From Bacteroidales bacterium (lineage in GTDB: Bacteria; Bacteroidota; Bacteroidia; Bacteroidales; UBA10428), in NCBI GenBank assembly GCA_016929525.1, contig JAFGIP010000024.1, positions 21,748 to 85,747 of the forward strand: a DNA stretch of 64,000 nt. Reading direction: 5' to 3'. Positions 18,624-28,270 of this stretch are shown here, in pieces; position 1 is the stretch's first letter, and every line of letters begins with the position of its first letter. The notes below the pieces were generated by a model that saw only the letters and a program-made list of their open reading frames with translations, had not been told where the DNA came from and made no database searches. The position numbers and the translations under genes were made by a program.

Positions 18624-19856
18624 ATGAGCTTTTTTTATACCACGGCAATATATTTATACTATTTAATAGTATTCATTCTGTCTGCTTTTAATTCTAAGGC
18701 AAAACTCTGGATAAAGGGCAGAAAGGATTTATTCAGGCAACTAAGAAAAAGCGTTGAAAAAGATGAAAACATTATCTGGTTTCATGCTTCATCCTTAGGA
18801 GAATTTGAACAGGGAAGGCCGCTTATCGAAGCATTAAAAAAGGAAGACCCCGAACAAAAAATACTTCTTACATTTTTTTCACCATCCGGTTTCGAAGTAA
18901 GAAAGAATTACGATGGAGCCGATTATATCCATTATTTGCCACTTGATACCAAAAAAAATGCAAAGCGGTTTGTAAAAATTGTAAATCCCAAAGCAGCAAT
19001 TTTCATAAAGTACGAGTTTTGGTATCATTTTTTAAAACAGTTGAAGAAAAATGAATCGAGCGTAATTCTTGTTTCAGGAATTTTTCGTCAGGATCAAATG
19101 TTTTTTAGAAAAATAGGAGTATGGTACAGGAAGTTACTTTTTTATTTTGATCATTTCTTTGTACAGGATCAAAATTCAGCGGAATTACTAAAAGGAATAT
19201 CTTTAAAGAATATAACTGTTGCAGGTGATACCCGCTTCGACAGGGTAAACAGAATTGCCGGTGAATCAGCCGGTAATACGATTGTATCTGAATTCACACA
19301 AGGCAAATTCACTTTTGTTTGCGGAAGCACATGGGAAAGAGATGAAGAAATCCTGATTTCTTTTTTGGAGAAAACCCGTGAAGATTGCAGAGTTATTATT
19401 GCTCCACATGAAATAAGCATTTCACAAATCGGGGCTCTGACAACCAGATTGGAACCTGATGCGCTACTGTACTCAAAAGCGAATCCTGAGAATATATCTG
19501 ATAAAAAAGTGATGATAATTGATAACATAGGCATGCTGTCAATGTTATATAAATATGGAGATGTAGCATATATTGGCGGTGGTTTTGGCAGTGGTATACA
19601 TAATATTTTAGAAGCGGCAGTTTATGGTATTCCTGTCGTTTTTGGGCCAAATTATCAAAAGTTCAGAGAAGCTCACGAGATATTAAAAGCAGGTGGCGGT
19701 TTTTCAGTTTCAAATGCTGTTGAACTTAATAAAGTATTTAATGAATTAATTAGAAATAAAGAAAAATTGAAATTTGCTTCAAAACAGGCAGATAATTATA
19801 TTCAAAAAAATCTTGGAGCCACCGATATAATTATGAATTATTTAAAAATGATTTAA
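18624..19856 (+). CDS. waaA: Kdo transferase WaaA
   Basis: WaaA adds Kdo from CMP-Kdo to the lipid A precursor at the inner membrane. The 410-aa protein (family norm 400-430) has an N-terminal membrane anchor (TTAIYLYYLIVFILSAF), the Glycos_transf_N signatures WFHASSLGEFEQGRPLIEAL and HYLPLDTKKNAKRF, and the C-terminal GT-B half with AYIGGGFGSGIHNILEAAVYG and PVVFGPNYQKF. It is on the same strand as kdsB with two SOD genes between on the other strand. A near -7 motif (TACTTTCG) is about 130 bp upstream. Confidence 0.96.
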   Translation: MSFFYTTAIYLYYLIVFILSAFNSKAKLWIKGRKDLFRQLRKSVEKDENIIWFHASSLGEFEQGRPLIEALKKEDPEQKILLTFFSPSGFEVRKNYDGADYIHYLPLDTKKNAKRFVKIVNPKAAIFIKYEFWYHFLKQLKKNESSVILVSGIFRQDQMFFRKIGVWYRKLLFYFDHFFVQDQNSAELLKGISLKNITVAGDTRFDRVNRIAGESAGNTIVSEFTQGKFTFVCGSTWERDEEILISFLEKTREDCRVIIAPHEISISQIGALTTRLEPDALLYSKANPENISDKKVMIIDNIGMLSMLYKYGDVAYIGGGFGSGIHNILEAAVYGIPVVFGPNYQKFREAHEILKAGGGFSVSNAVELNKVFNELIRNKEKLKFASKQADNYIQKNLGATDIIMNYLKMI

Positions 19857-19948
19857 AATCATCTTAAACAACTTTTTCTTTTGTCGGTGTAATTTTACAG
19901 ATAAATATTAAACTGAACTTTTCCCTTTTTTGGGTCAAAATAGATAGT

Positions 19949-19990
19949 AGCGTGCAGACGCTTTAATACAGCCCTGTTCGGGGCTTTTTT
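19949..19990 (+). terminator. Double hairpin and T run after waaA
   Basis: A small stem AGCGT/ACGCT at 19949-19962 is followed by AGCCC at 19970-19974 pairing with GGGCT at 19981-19985 and a run of T to 19990. The second stem is a clear rho-independent terminator. It lies about 95-135 bp past waaA, so it may end a short independent RNA rather than, or as well as, the waaA transcript. Confidence 0.75.
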
Positions 19991-20144
19991 ATTTGGGACA
20001 TAAACACAAATCAAAAATTGTTGTTTAATTAAGTATTGTATAGTATATCTAGGTTATTGAAAATATCCTGATTAGAATAATAAGTAAATTGTATTTTTTA
20101 AAAAGAGAAATTAAATTTATTAAGGATAGAAATTCAGATTTAAA

Positions 20145-20951
20145 GTGATTTCAAGAAAGAGTTATATTGCAATTTCCGATGCGTCAGTTAAACAAATCAG
20201 GGATGGATTCAGGCATTATGCATCAGGATTCCATAAGGATGATAAAGTTTATAACAGTCATATACAACTGAAATATTTTCACACCCAAAAGGTATGCAAA
20301 GAAATACTATATATTGGCAAAGCACTCGGGATGAATAATGATCAGCTTAATTTTGCCGAAGCTATTGCCTGGCTCCATGACATTGGTCGTTTTGAGCAAT
20401 TTCACCGTTATAAAACCTTTGCTGATGCAGAATCGGAAAATCATTCAGAAATTGCAATACGTGTGATAGAAAATTTGCAGATACTTAAAGACTTTAACAG
20501 AGAAAAAAAGGAAGTTGTTTACAGATCAATCCTGAACCATAATATTGCACGAATTCCTGATAACGAACCTGAGAAGATTGATTTTTACTCACGACTATTG
20601 AGGGATGCAGATAAGCTGGATATATGGCGTGTTGCTATTGAGCAAAATATTTTTCACACAATTAAAGATGAAGCGCAACCAGACCATTATCAGGTACCAA
20701 AGACAATTCTGGATTCTTTTCGTAATAATAAAATATTAATGCTCGACCAGATCAGGTCTTTTTATGATTCTCTGTTATTCAGGATAAGCTGGATTTACGA
20801 TTTAAATTATCCGGTTACTGTTGAGCAGATGATGAAAAGGAATATCGTAAAGCTTTTATTGGATAAAATACCTGATTTTCCTGAAAAGGACGAGATATCA
20901 GATATTATTACCAAATGGGCGGGTAATAAAACCTCAATAGCAATATCCTGA
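20145..20951 (+). CDS. HD domain phosphohydrolase
   Basis: The 268-aa protein carries a metal-dependent HD domain: His46, His78-Asp79 in AIAWLHDIGRFEQF, and Asp154/Asp156 in LLRDADKLD. The spacing is that of stand-alone HD hydrolases acting on nucleotides or phosphate esters; the substrate is unknown. No synthetase or GAF/PAS domain is attached. The start is a GTG at 20145, as no ATG lies nearby in frame, and the true N-terminus could be a little later. Confidence 0.85.
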   Translation: MISRKSYIAISDASVKQIRDGFRHYASGFHKDDKVYNSHIQLKYFHTQKVCKEILYIGKALGMNNDQLNFAEAIAWLHDIGRFEQFHRYKTFADAESENHSEIAIRVIENLQILKDFNREKKEVVYRSILNHNIARIPDNEPEKIDFYSRLLRDADKLDIWRVAIEQNIFHTIKDEAQPDHYQVPKTILDSFRNNKILMLDQIRSFYDSLLFRISWIYDLNYPVTVEQMMKRNIVKLLLDKIPDFPEKDEISDIITKWAGNKTSIAIS

Positions 20952-21195
20952 TGAACAGATATTATCCTTAATGAATAATTTCCGGAGATTATTTAATTAA
21001 CAATATGTTCAAGCAAGTTGATTTGTTTGTTTGGATAAAATGGTTTTTAAGCCAGACAACTTTAATGTACTTTTATAGTGATAATTACAATTCTTCAGTA
21101 AATAATAAAATCCATGCTGCTTCAGAGAAGCAACCTTTTAATATCTCAGTGCATCAGTATTGATGTCAGAAGAGTAATTTGATAATTAAGGTATA

Positions 21196-22383
21196 ATGAA
21201 ATTAGTAAGATTTATATTGGCGGTCTGTTTTATCGCCGGAAGCATTGCATTAAAAGCAGGCGATGATGAAAGATGCTTTAACAGCATGGGGAGCCACTGC
21301 TATACGAAACTTGAAGGAGAAGAACTTATTGTTCTTTTTGATACGGTATTTTCAGCATTTCAATATGAGTTACTTTTCAGTGAAATAGAAGATTATGGAT
21401 TAATTAGCTATCTGCCGGTCGATACCACACGTAAAACACAAGTTTTCAGACCACTCTATATATATTCCGATTCGGCAATGATTGATTTAATTTATAATCT
21501 CGATTTTGTAGATACTATTTATTGGCCACTGGTAAATGAAGACAATGGAGTGGTTTATTACGATATTGAAAAGATCTGTGTATGGTTTGATGAATCTTTA
21601 TCAGAAGAAAATATTGAAGAAATTGTTGATACATCAGGTTGTAGTATATTTGAAGAAGGTTTTAATAACAGGTATGTTCTTGTTCTTGAACCAGGGAACG
21701 AGTTATTTCAAAGCCTGAACAGATTTTCAAAATATACAGAAGTAGAAATGGTTGACCTTGAATTTATCGGCTATGGAGGTCGGGTAAATGAGGACTGTGA
21801 TCATATCATTGATTTGAACGATTATGAAAGCAATCTATTCAACGTTGAATATGAAGGCAGTAATCTGTATTTATTGATCAATGTAAACTATACATCATCA
21901 CCTTGTATTAAAGTGAGTGATCTGGTTATTCAGGAAGGGAATATTGTTAACTATTATGGTGTTTATACTTCGGGAGATGCTGCCAGTCCGTGTCAGCTAA
22001 CAGACACTGTAGTTATTGAAGTAATCGATCCTTACGATATTTCATTTATCGCGAACTTCATTGATCAGCAAAGCCGTTGTATCTATCGGAAAGAACTTCA
22101 GTTTAGTGAGGTGACATTAAATACTTTAAACGAAGCAGAGCAGGATGAAGTGAATTATTCCTTAATTCATAATGAATTTTCTGTATATCTTTCTGAAGAA
22201 GGGAATCAAATCAGGGAAATAACCGCTTACAACATTCTGGGGAGCCCGGTTCTGACAAAAACTATCAATGATAACACCCGTTTTATTACGACAGATCTTT
22301 CAGGTCTGAACGCCGGCATTTATATTATTAATATTCTGTTCGAAGATCTGAGTTCGGAAAGTATTAAAATATTGAAGTATTAA
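21196..22383 (+). CDS. Secreted protein with a type A T9SS sorting domain
   Basis: The 395-aa product has a signal peptide (residues 1-20, FILAVCFIAGSIALKAG) and a C-terminal type A sorting domain of about 75 residues (ITAYNILGSPVLTK, then TDLSGLNAGIYIINI and a final KILKY). Such proteins cross the outer membrane by T9SS, whose translocon SprA is encoded at 43321. The middle is acidic with scattered Cys and matches no family I recognise; the stretch around residues 90-200 repeats a theme of 'local slope' segments as in peptidase pro-regions, but without catalytic motifs. It converges on kbl with a 27-bp gap. Confidence 0.85.
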   Translation: MKLVRFILAVCFIAGSIALKAGDDERCFNSMGSHCYTKLEGEELIVLFDTVFSAFQYELLFSEIEDYGLISYLPVDTTRKTQVFRPLYIYSDSAMIDLIYNLDFVDTIYWPLVNEDNGVVYYDIEKICVWFDESLSEENIEEIVDTSGCSIFEEGFNNRYVLVLEPGNELFQSLNRFSKYTEVEMVDLEFIGYGGRVNEDCDHIIDLNDYESNLFNVEYEGSNLYLLINVNYTSSPCIKVSDLVIQEGNIVNYYGVYTSGDAASPCQLTDTVVIEVIDPYDISFIANFIDQQSRCIYRKELQFSEVTLNTLNEAEQDEVNYSLIHNEFSVYLSEEGNQIREITAYNILGSPVLTKTINDNTRFITTDLSGLNAGIYIINILFEDLSSESIKILKY

Positions 22384-22410
22384 CCTTAAGGCTGTTCTTT
22401 AAACCGACAA

Positions 22411-23598
22411 TCAGATTACTTTTAAAGATTTTCCAATCTTGATAAATGCGTCAATGGCTTTTTTCAGGTGATCTAAAGTATGAGCTGCAGAAATCTGAAC
22501 TCTGATCCGTGCCTGATCTTTAGGCACAACGGGATAATAAAATCCGATAACATAAATGCCTTCTTTTAACAGTGCAGCGGCAAAATCCTGCGATAGTCTG
22601 GCATCATATAACATAATTGCTACAATAGCAGATTGTGTTTGTTTTATATTGAATCCGGCTTTGATAATTTTTTCTTTAAAATATTCGGTGTTATCGTAAA
22701 GTTTCTTTTGCAATGCATTTGTCTCGGTCATCATATCAAACATTTTAATGCCTGCACTGGCTATCATCGGTGGCAGTGAGTTTGAAAACAGATAAGGCCT
22801 TGATCGTTGCCGGAGCATTTCTATGATTTCTTTTCTTCCTGTAGTAAATCCGCCGATAGCTCCTCCAAAAGCTTTACCTAATGTCCCGGTAATTATATCA
22901 ACCTGCCCCCTTATGTTAAAATGTTCGGTTACGCCTCTTCCTGTTTTTCCAACCACCCCTGCCGAATGGCATTCATCTACCATCACCAGGGAATCATACT
23001 TCTCTGCAAGAGCACATATCCGGTTAACAGGGGCTACATTTCCATCCATCGAAAATACGCCGTCGGTTACAATTATTCTGAATCGCTGGGCCTGTGCTTC
23101 TTTAAGCTTTATTTCAAGATCATTCATATTGGCATTTTCGTAACGATAACGCCGGGCTTTAGAAAGCCTTACCCCATCTATTATCGATGCATGGTTAAGT
23201 GAATCGGAAATAATTGCATCATCTTCGGTTAGAAGCGGTTCGAATACTCCGCCATTAGCATCAAAACATGCTGCATATAGAATAGTATTCTCTGTGCCAA
23301 AAAATTCAGAAATTTTTTTTTCTAAAGTTTTATGCAAATCGGTAGTACCACAAATAAATCTTACCGATGACATACCATAGCCGTGTGTCTTTAATCCTTG
23401 TTCTGCAGCTTTTATCAGTGCAGGATGTGAAGAAAGGCCCAGGTAATTATTGGCACAGAAATTTATAACTTCTTTACCTTCTGATGTTTCTATCACTGAA
23501 TCCTGTGGTGAGGTAATTATACGCTCTTCCTTATACAGACCTGCTGATATTATATTATCCAGTTCTTTCTTTAGGTACTCTCTTATATTACCATACAT
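22411..23598 (-). CDS. kbl: Glycine C-acetyltransferase (2-amino-3-ketobutyrate CoA ligase)
   Basis: Kbl cleaves 2-amino-3-ketobutyrate with CoA into glycine and acetyl-CoA, completing threonine catabolism. The 395-aa protein is a fold-type I PLP enzyme: NFCANNYLGLSSHP at the start, DSLNHASIIDGVRLSKA, the PLP aspartate in MVDECHSAGVVG, and the Schiff-base Lys in ITGTLGKAFGGAIGG. Length and motifs are normal. It follows the threonine dehydrogenase gene by 11 bp, giving a two-gene operon. Confidence 0.97.
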   Translation of the reverse strand: MYGNIREYLKKELDNIISAGLYKEERIITSPQDSVIETSEGKEVINFCANNYLGLSSHPALIKAAEQGLKTHGYGMSSVRFICGTTDLHKTLEKKISEFFGTENTILYAACFDANGGVFEPLLTEDDAIISDSLNHASIIDGVRLSKARRYRYENANMNDLEIKLKEAQAQRFRIIVTDGVFSMDGNVAPVNRICALAEKYDSLVMVDECHSAGVVGKTGRGVTEHFNIRGQVDIITGTLGKAFGGAIGGFTTGRKEIIEMLRQRSRPYLFSNSLPPMIASAGIKMFDMMTETNALQKKLYDNTEYFKEKIIKAGFNIKQTQSAIVAIMLYDARLSQDFAAALLKEGIYVIGFYYPVVPKDQARIRVQISAAHTLDHLKKAIDAFIKIGKSLKVI

Positions 23599-23609
23599 TG
23601 CATTTTGTT

Positions 23610-24572
23610 TTAATGTTTTGCTTTCTCAATTTTTAAACCTATTTCTCTTATCATAATTTTTGTTATTCTTTCGAGACTGTATACAGGTTTCCAATCGTCG
23701 TGGAGACGGGCCATATGATCATCGACACTCTCGGGCCATGTCATTGCAATTTCCTGGCGGAAGTCAGGGTTATATCTGATTTTAAAATCCGGAATATGTT
23801 TTCTTATTTCAGATGCAACATCCCCCGGACTAAGACTCTCTCCCATAATATTATAACCGGTATGTAACATTAACCTGGCCTTCTCAATTTCCATGAGGCG
23901 TGTAGTGGCCTTTATGGCATCATCCATGAACAGTAATGGTTGTTTGGTGTCTTCTTTCAGAAAGCAGGTATAACTTTTATTTTTAATGGCTTCATAAAAT
24001 ATTTCTACTGCCCAGTCGGTTGTGCCTCCTCCGGGTTCGGTCTTATAGCTTATAAGTCCCGGATAACGTATGCTGCGTACATCTAAATCGTATTTCTTAT
24101 AATAGTATTCACACCAACGTTCTCCGGCCAGCTTACTAATACCATAAACCGTAGATGGTTCCATGGTTGTCAGCTGGGGTGTGTTTTTTCTGGGTGTTGT
24201 CGGACCGAATACTGCAATTGAACTTGGCCAGAAAACCTTTTTTACATCTTCCACAAGTCGTGCAATTTCAAGAATATTGAGAATACTGTTCATATTTATA
24301 TACCATGCCTGCAACGGAAGTTTTTCTGCATTTCCTGAAAGCACTGCTGCCAGATGATAGATTTGTGTAATGCGGTGCCGTATTACAAAATGTATCAGAT
24401 GTTTATCGTCCATAACATCCAGCAGTTGGAAAGGTCCGCCTTCCCTGATTTCCGGTGGCGGGTCTTTAATGTCTGTAGCATAAACATTTCCATTACCAAA
24501 TTGTGTCCGTAATGCAAGTGTGAGTTCCGATCCGATTTGTCCGGCAGCACCAATTATGAGTATTCTTTCCAT
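23610..24572 (-). CDS. L-threonine 3-dehydrogenase, SDR type
   Basis: This NAD-dependent extended short-chain dehydrogenase oxidises threonine to 2-amino-3-ketobutyrate, the substrate of Kbl next to it. It has the Rossmann motif ILIIGAAGQIGSEL, HLAAVLSG, the catalytic YGISK with Tyr and Lys, and RYPGLIS. It belongs to the bacterial SDR type known from Flavobacterium and is unrelated to the zinc-dependent Tdh of E. coli. The start chosen is the ATG at 24572 (MERILIIGAAG, 320 aa), not the TTG eight codons upstream, because the Rossmann fold starts at once. Confidence 0.93.
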   Translation of the reverse strand: MERILIIGAAGQIGSELTLALRTQFGNGNVYATDIKDPPPEIREGGPFQLLDVMDDKHLIHFVIRHRITQIYHLAAVLSGNAEKLPLQAWYINMNSILNILEIARLVEDVKKVFWPSSIAVFGPTTPRKNTPQLTTMEPSTVYGISKLAGERWCEYYYKKYDLDVRSIRYPGLISYKTEPGGGTTDWAVEIFYEAIKNKSYTCFLKEDTKQPLLFMDDAIKATTRLMEIEKARLMLHTGYNIMGESLSPGDVASEIRKHIPDFKIRYNPDFRQEIAMTWPESVDDHMARLHDDWKPVYSLERITKIMIREIGLKIEKAKH

Positions 24573-24695
24573 ACATTTAAGTTTCTTAATAAGCAAGTTA
24601 CATAGATTTCATTGTATATAGAATGATAATTTTCAGCAAGGTCATTTTTGTTTGTGAACGCCAGCATAACTGCTAGCCTTATTCTATATTAGGGT

Positions 24696-24711
24696 CAAAA
24701 CTATATCTTTA
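24696..24711. promoter_or_regulatory. Back-to-back -7 boxes of the divergent tdh and gltX genes
   Basis: The minus strand at 24703-24696 reads TAGTTTTG, an exact TAnnTTTG match toward the threonine dehydrogenase. The plus strand at 24704-24711 reads TATCTTTA, one base off the consensus, toward gltX. They touch, so the two promoters would compete. -33 elements are not clear. Confidence 0.4.
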
Positions 24712-24726
24712 CCAAAAATTATATTT

Positions 24727-26244
24727 ATGTCGAAAGAAGTTCGGGTACGTTTTGCCCCGAGTCCGACCGGGCCACTCCATATTGGCGGAGTGCGCACCGC
24801 CCTTTTTAATTATCTGTTTGCGAAGAAGAACAAAGGGACTTTTATACTTCGCATTGAAGATACAGATCAGACACGGTTTATTGAAGGCGCCGAAGAATAT
24901 ATAAATGAATCGCTGGAATGGTTAGGCATTATACCCGATGAGGGAGTTAAGCAGGGCGGAGAATACGGTCCTTACAGACAATCGGAAAGAATGAATATTT
25001 ACAGGCAGTATGCTGACAAGCTTATTGAAAAGGGTTGGGCATATTATGCATTTGATACTCCTGAGGAACTTGATGCTTTACGTAATAAATATGAAGCAGA
25101 AAAAAAGACTTTCTCATATGATGCAGTTTCACGAACTGAACTGAATAATTCTTTAAAAATTGGTGATACTGAAACAAAGAACAGGATTAATTCAGGGGTA
25201 CCCTATGTGGTGCGTTTTAAAATGCCGGGTGATGAAATTATACAGGGTAGTGACCTGGTACGTGGAGATGTAAAATTCAATACATCAACTTTGGATGATA
25301 AAGTAATATTCAAATCCGACGGGCTGCCAACGTATCATTTGGCCAATGTTGTTGATGACTACCTCATGAAAATATCGCATGTAATCCGCGGTGAAGAATG
25401 GCTACCCTCGTTACCGTTACATATTATGCTTTACAGGGCTCTGGGGTGGGATTCGAAAATGCCCTGGTTTGCGCACTTACCATTAATTCTTAAGCCGAGC
25501 GGAAAGGGGAAACTAAGCAAACGTGACGGAGATAAAGAAGGATTTCCTGTTTTCCCTTTGGAATGGAAATCGACAGCGGGAGAAATTTCTTCAGGGTACA
25601 GAGAAGAAGGGTATTTTCCTGAAACCGTTGTAAACCTTCTGGCTCTGCTGGGATGGAACCCGGGTACTGAACAGGAGATATTCACTATCGATGAGCTTAC
25701 ACGGCAATTCTCTCTGGAAAAAGTGAATAAAGCAGGAGCCCGTTTTGATCCGGCAAAGGCCAAATGGTTCAATCAGCAGTATCTTCAGAAAAAACCCGAT
25801 AAAGTCCTGGCAGAACAGTTTTCGATTTTGCTTAGAGCAAAAGGTGTTGAAAAGGAAATGGTCTTCCTTGAACGAGTTGTAAAACTGGTTAAGGAAAGAT
25901 CTGTATTTATTTCGGATTTCTGGGACCAGTCTTCTTTCTTTTTCGAAGCACCTGTCAGCTACGATGAAAAAACAAAAAAGAAATTCTGGAAAGAAGATAG
26001 TTCTACGTTGGTAAAAGAATGCCTGAAAATCATTAAAGAAGCAGAACCATTTAGTTCTTTAAAAATTGAAGATAAAATTAAAACGTATATCGAAAGCAAT
26101 GAGCTGGGTTTTGGTAAAGTGATGAATCCGTTGCGTCTGGCACTTGTAGGCGCCGGAAAGGGGCCGCATTTATTTGATATTATGGAAATGATAGGTAAAA
26201 AGGAAACAGTAGAACGGATTGAAAAAGCACTGAAAATTCTATAG
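24727..26244 (+). CDS. gltX: Glutamyl-tRNA synthetase
   Basis: GltX charges tRNA-Glu (and in many bacteria mischarges tRNA-Gln). The 505-aa class I enzyme has the HIGH-type motif FAPSPTGPLHIGGVRTALFN, RIEDTDQTRF, and the KMSKS-type loop LSKRDGDKEGFPVF. An insertion after the latter, WKSTAGEISSGYREEGYFP, is typical of Bacteroidota. The ATG lies 16 bp after a -7-like box. Confidence 0.98.
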   Translation: MSKEVRVRFAPSPTGPLHIGGVRTALFNYLFAKKNKGTFILRIEDTDQTRFIEGAEEYINESLEWLGIIPDEGVKQGGEYGPYRQSERMNIYRQYADKLIEKGWAYYAFDTPEELDALRNKYEAEKKTFSYDAVSRTELNNSLKIGDTETKNRINSGVPYVVRFKMPGDEIIQGSDLVRGDVKFNTSTLDDKVIFKSDGLPTYHLANVVDDYLMKISHVIRGEEWLPSLPLHIMLYRALGWDSKMPWFAHLPLILKPSGKGKLSKRDGDKEGFPVFPLEWKSTAGEISSGYREEGYFPETVVNLLALLGWNPGTEQEIFTIDELTRQFSLEKVNKAGARFDPAKAKWFNQQYLQKKPDKVLAEQFSILLRAKGVEKEMVFLERVVKLVKERSVFISDFWDQSSFFFEAPVSYDEKTKKKFWKEDSSTLVKECLKIIKEAEPFSSLKIEDKIKTYIESNELGFGKVMNPLRLALVGAGKGPHLFDIMEMIGKKETVERIEKALKIL

Positions 26245-26309
26245 AATCTGAGGGCTTATAATTTGCTGTCAGAACTAAGGATCATCATTTTCAGTTCATT
26301 TTTATAAAG

Positions 26310-26969
26310 ATGAAAATCGACATTCACAGACATGCAAATGATGCAGGCAAAGCAGACAGGGTGGTGAGAAACCTGTTTCATTATCAGGAGGACGAGATAG
26401 TTGCTGAAAGGTATTATACAATAGGTTTGCATCCCTGGCATGTGCGCGAGGAATCCTTGCATAAGGATATTAATAAGGTATCTCAGGCTGCTAAACATCC
26501 ACAGGTGATTGCGATTGGAGAAGCCGGTCTTGATAAAACCATCGATATTTCCATGGGTTTACAGCGCAATGCTTTCAGGGCACAAATCGAAATAGCCAAA
26601 GAGGTAAACAAACCACTCATTATTCACTGTGTGCGGTCGTACAATGAAATATTTGATCTCTACATTAAATCAGGACACAGGAAACCGTGGATAATTCACT
26701 GGTTCAATGCAAGTGACCAAATGGGGAAGCAGTTGACAGCAAAAGGGTTTTATCTGTCGTTTGGGCACATGCTATTTAAAGATAACAGTAAAGCATTTAA
26801 AGCTTTTACAGAGATACCGGTGAGTAATATATTGTTGGAGACTGACGATGCTGGTTGCACAATAGATGAAATTTATACCAGGGCCGCCAACTTATTAGCT
26901 ATGTCGCAACAGGATATTGAAAAGCGAATTGAAATAAATTTCGAAAACTGCTTTGGAATAAAACCATGA
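26310..26969 (+). CDS. TatD family metal-dependent hydrolase
   Basis: The 219-aa protein is a short TatD-type TIM-barrel hydrolase (usual length about 255-265). It keeps the metal-site pattern: IDIHRHAND (HRH instead of HTH), AIGEAGLD with the catalytic Glu, LIIHCVRS, WIIHWF and LLETDDAG. TatD proteins have been given 3'-5' DNase and D-aminoacyl-tRNA deacylase activities; the substrate here is unknown. It overlaps the following tcdA gene by four bases (ATGA), so the two are translationally coupled. Confidence 0.9.
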   Translation: MKIDIHRHANDAGKADRVVRNLFHYQEDEIVAERYYTIGLHPWHVREESLHKDINKVSQAAKHPQVIAIGEAGLDKTIDISMGLQRNAFRAQIEIAKEVNKPLIIHCVRSYNEIFDLYIKSGHRKPWIIHWFNASDQMGKQLTAKGFYLSFGHMLFKDNSKAFKAFTEIPVSNILLETDDAGCTIDEIYTRAANLLAMSQQDIEKRIEINFENCFGIKP

Positions 26970-27691
26970 ATGAATCGGATTGGAGAAACAGGACTCTTTT
27001 ATTACTGGGAAAAGAAAAACTTGCCAGATTAAAATCTGCACATGTTCTGGTAGCAGGACTTGGCGGAGTAGGGGGTTATGCTGCGGAACAGCTTTGCAGA
27101 GCGGGAGTCGGGGAACTGACATTGGTCGATAATGATATTGTTCAGCCATCGAACCGCAACAGACAAATTATAGCTTTACAATCGACAGAGGGGAAACCTA
27201 AAACAAAAATATTAGAGGAAAGACTTCTGGACATCAATCCGGATGTAAAAGTCAGTGCGAAACCGGCTTTTCTAAATGATCAGACAATCAATGAAATATT
27301 AATTATTTCATATGATTTCGTTGTGGATGCAATTGACACCCTTAAGCCAAAAGTTACCTTAATAGCCGAAACATACAGGAGAAATATACCCATTGTAAGT
27401 TCAATGGGTTCGGCGGGGAAAACAGATCCTTCACAAGTACAGATTTCCGATATTGAGGAATCTCATCATTGTCGTCTTGCATATATGGTGCGTAAACACT
27501 TGCACAGGCAGAACATCAGGAACGGAATTAAAGTTGTTTATTCACCGGAACCTGTCGATAAAGAAGGTATTGTTGTAACCGACGGGAGCAATAACAAACG
27601 TTCGTTGGTGGGGACCATTTCCTATATGCCAGCCATATTTGGATGTTTTTGCGCAGCGGAGGTTATAAGGAATATTTGTGAAATGAAATAA
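26966..27691 (+). CDS. tcdA: tRNA threonylcarbamoyladenosine dehydratase
   Basis: TcdA (CsdL, YgdL) is an E1-like ATP-dependent enzyme that cyclises t6A37 to ct6A in tRNAs reading ANN codons. The 241-aa protein shows the ThiF/MoeB fold: VLVAGLGGVGGYAAEQLCRAG, the aspartate and arginines of VDNDIVQPSNRNRQ, and DFVVDAIDTLKPK. It also has GSAGKTDPSQVQISDIEES, a segment typical of this subfamily. The ATGA overlap with tatD suggests linked expression. Confidence 0.92.
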   Translation: MNESDWRNRTLLLLGKEKLARLKSAHVLVAGLGGVGGYAAEQLCRAGVGELTLVDNDIVQPSNRNRQIIALQSTEGKPKTKILEERLLDINPDVKVSAKPAFLNDQTINEILIISYDFVVDAIDTLKPKVTLIAETYRRNIPIVSSMGSAGKTDPSQVQISDIEESHHCRLAYMVRKHLHRQNIRNGIKVVYSPEPVDKEGIVVTDGSNNKRSLVGTISYMPAIFGCFCAAEVIRNICEMK

Positions 27692-27703
27692 CCGGGGGTA
27701 ATG

Positions 27704-28270
27704 TTAATGAGCATTACTTAATTTTTCTGCGATCGGATATATCCTTTCCGACTGAAATTCAAAATCGTAAATGGGCTGCCTCTGTTCCATCTCAATTAAT
27801 TTAAATCCATGCTTATCCAGAAGATCAATTAAATCTCTTTTTGAATATGTCCGGAAAAAAACAGGAAATTCATTCTCACCGTAATAGCCATAAAAGTCTC
27901 CGGCATGAACAGTTATCGAAATTTTACCATTCATTTTCAGGATCCTGTTGAAATCATTGAACAGACCATTCAGCTTTTCATCTGGAATATGGATTATTGA
28001 ATAGAATGCACAAATTGCATCGAATGATCCGTCTGCAAAATCCATTTCGAGCATATCCATCTGCAGAAAATCGATACCTGGGAAATTTCTTTTTGCTGTT
28101 TCTATGCAATTCTTTGACAAATCAATACCGGTTACTACAAACCCATAATCTCTGAAAAATCTTGCCTGCTGGGCAGTGGAGCAACAGCCTATATCAAGAA
28201 TTCTTACACCCTTTTCAATTAGGGCTGAAAACCTGGTAAGGAAATCTTTATCATAAGGCTTTTTTTCCAA
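27704..28270 (-). CDS. Class I SAM-dependent methyltransferase with an unclear start
   Basis: The product is a small-molecule-type methyltransferase: motif I VRILDIGCCSTAQQARFF (the usual GxGxG is degraded to GCCST), acidic residue GIDLSKN, FLQMDMLEMDFADGSFDAI, and the MDG-type strand. The annotated 188 aa start at a TTG, but the frame stays open upstream for about 40 codons and looks coding (YYDKTHEDYYDNYSDEL is the usual N-terminal helix of this family). No ATG or GTG occurs in that extension before a TGA, so the start is either a rare codon or lost. The substrate is unknown. It converges on tcdA with a 12-bp gap. Confidence 0.75.
   Translation of the reverse strand: MEKKPYDKDFLTRFSALIEKGVRILDIGCCSTAQQARFFRDYGFVVTGIDLSKNCIETAKRNFPGIDFLQMDMLEMDFADGSFDAICAFYSIIHIPDEKLNGLFNDFNRILKMNGKISITVHAGDFYGYYGENEFPVFFRTYSKRDLIDLLDKHGFKLIEMEQRQPIYDFEFQSERIYPIAEKLSNAH

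Noticed and set aside
21004..21165. 53-codon open frame in the gap before the T9SS cargo gene
   Set aside because: It has no recognisable domain, promoter or typical composition and could occur by chance in AT-rich sequence.
27698..27717. GTAATG/CATTAC hairpin between tcdA and the methyltransferase
   Set aside because: The stem has only six AT-rich pairs, overlaps coding sequence and has no T run, so it is not supported as a terminator.
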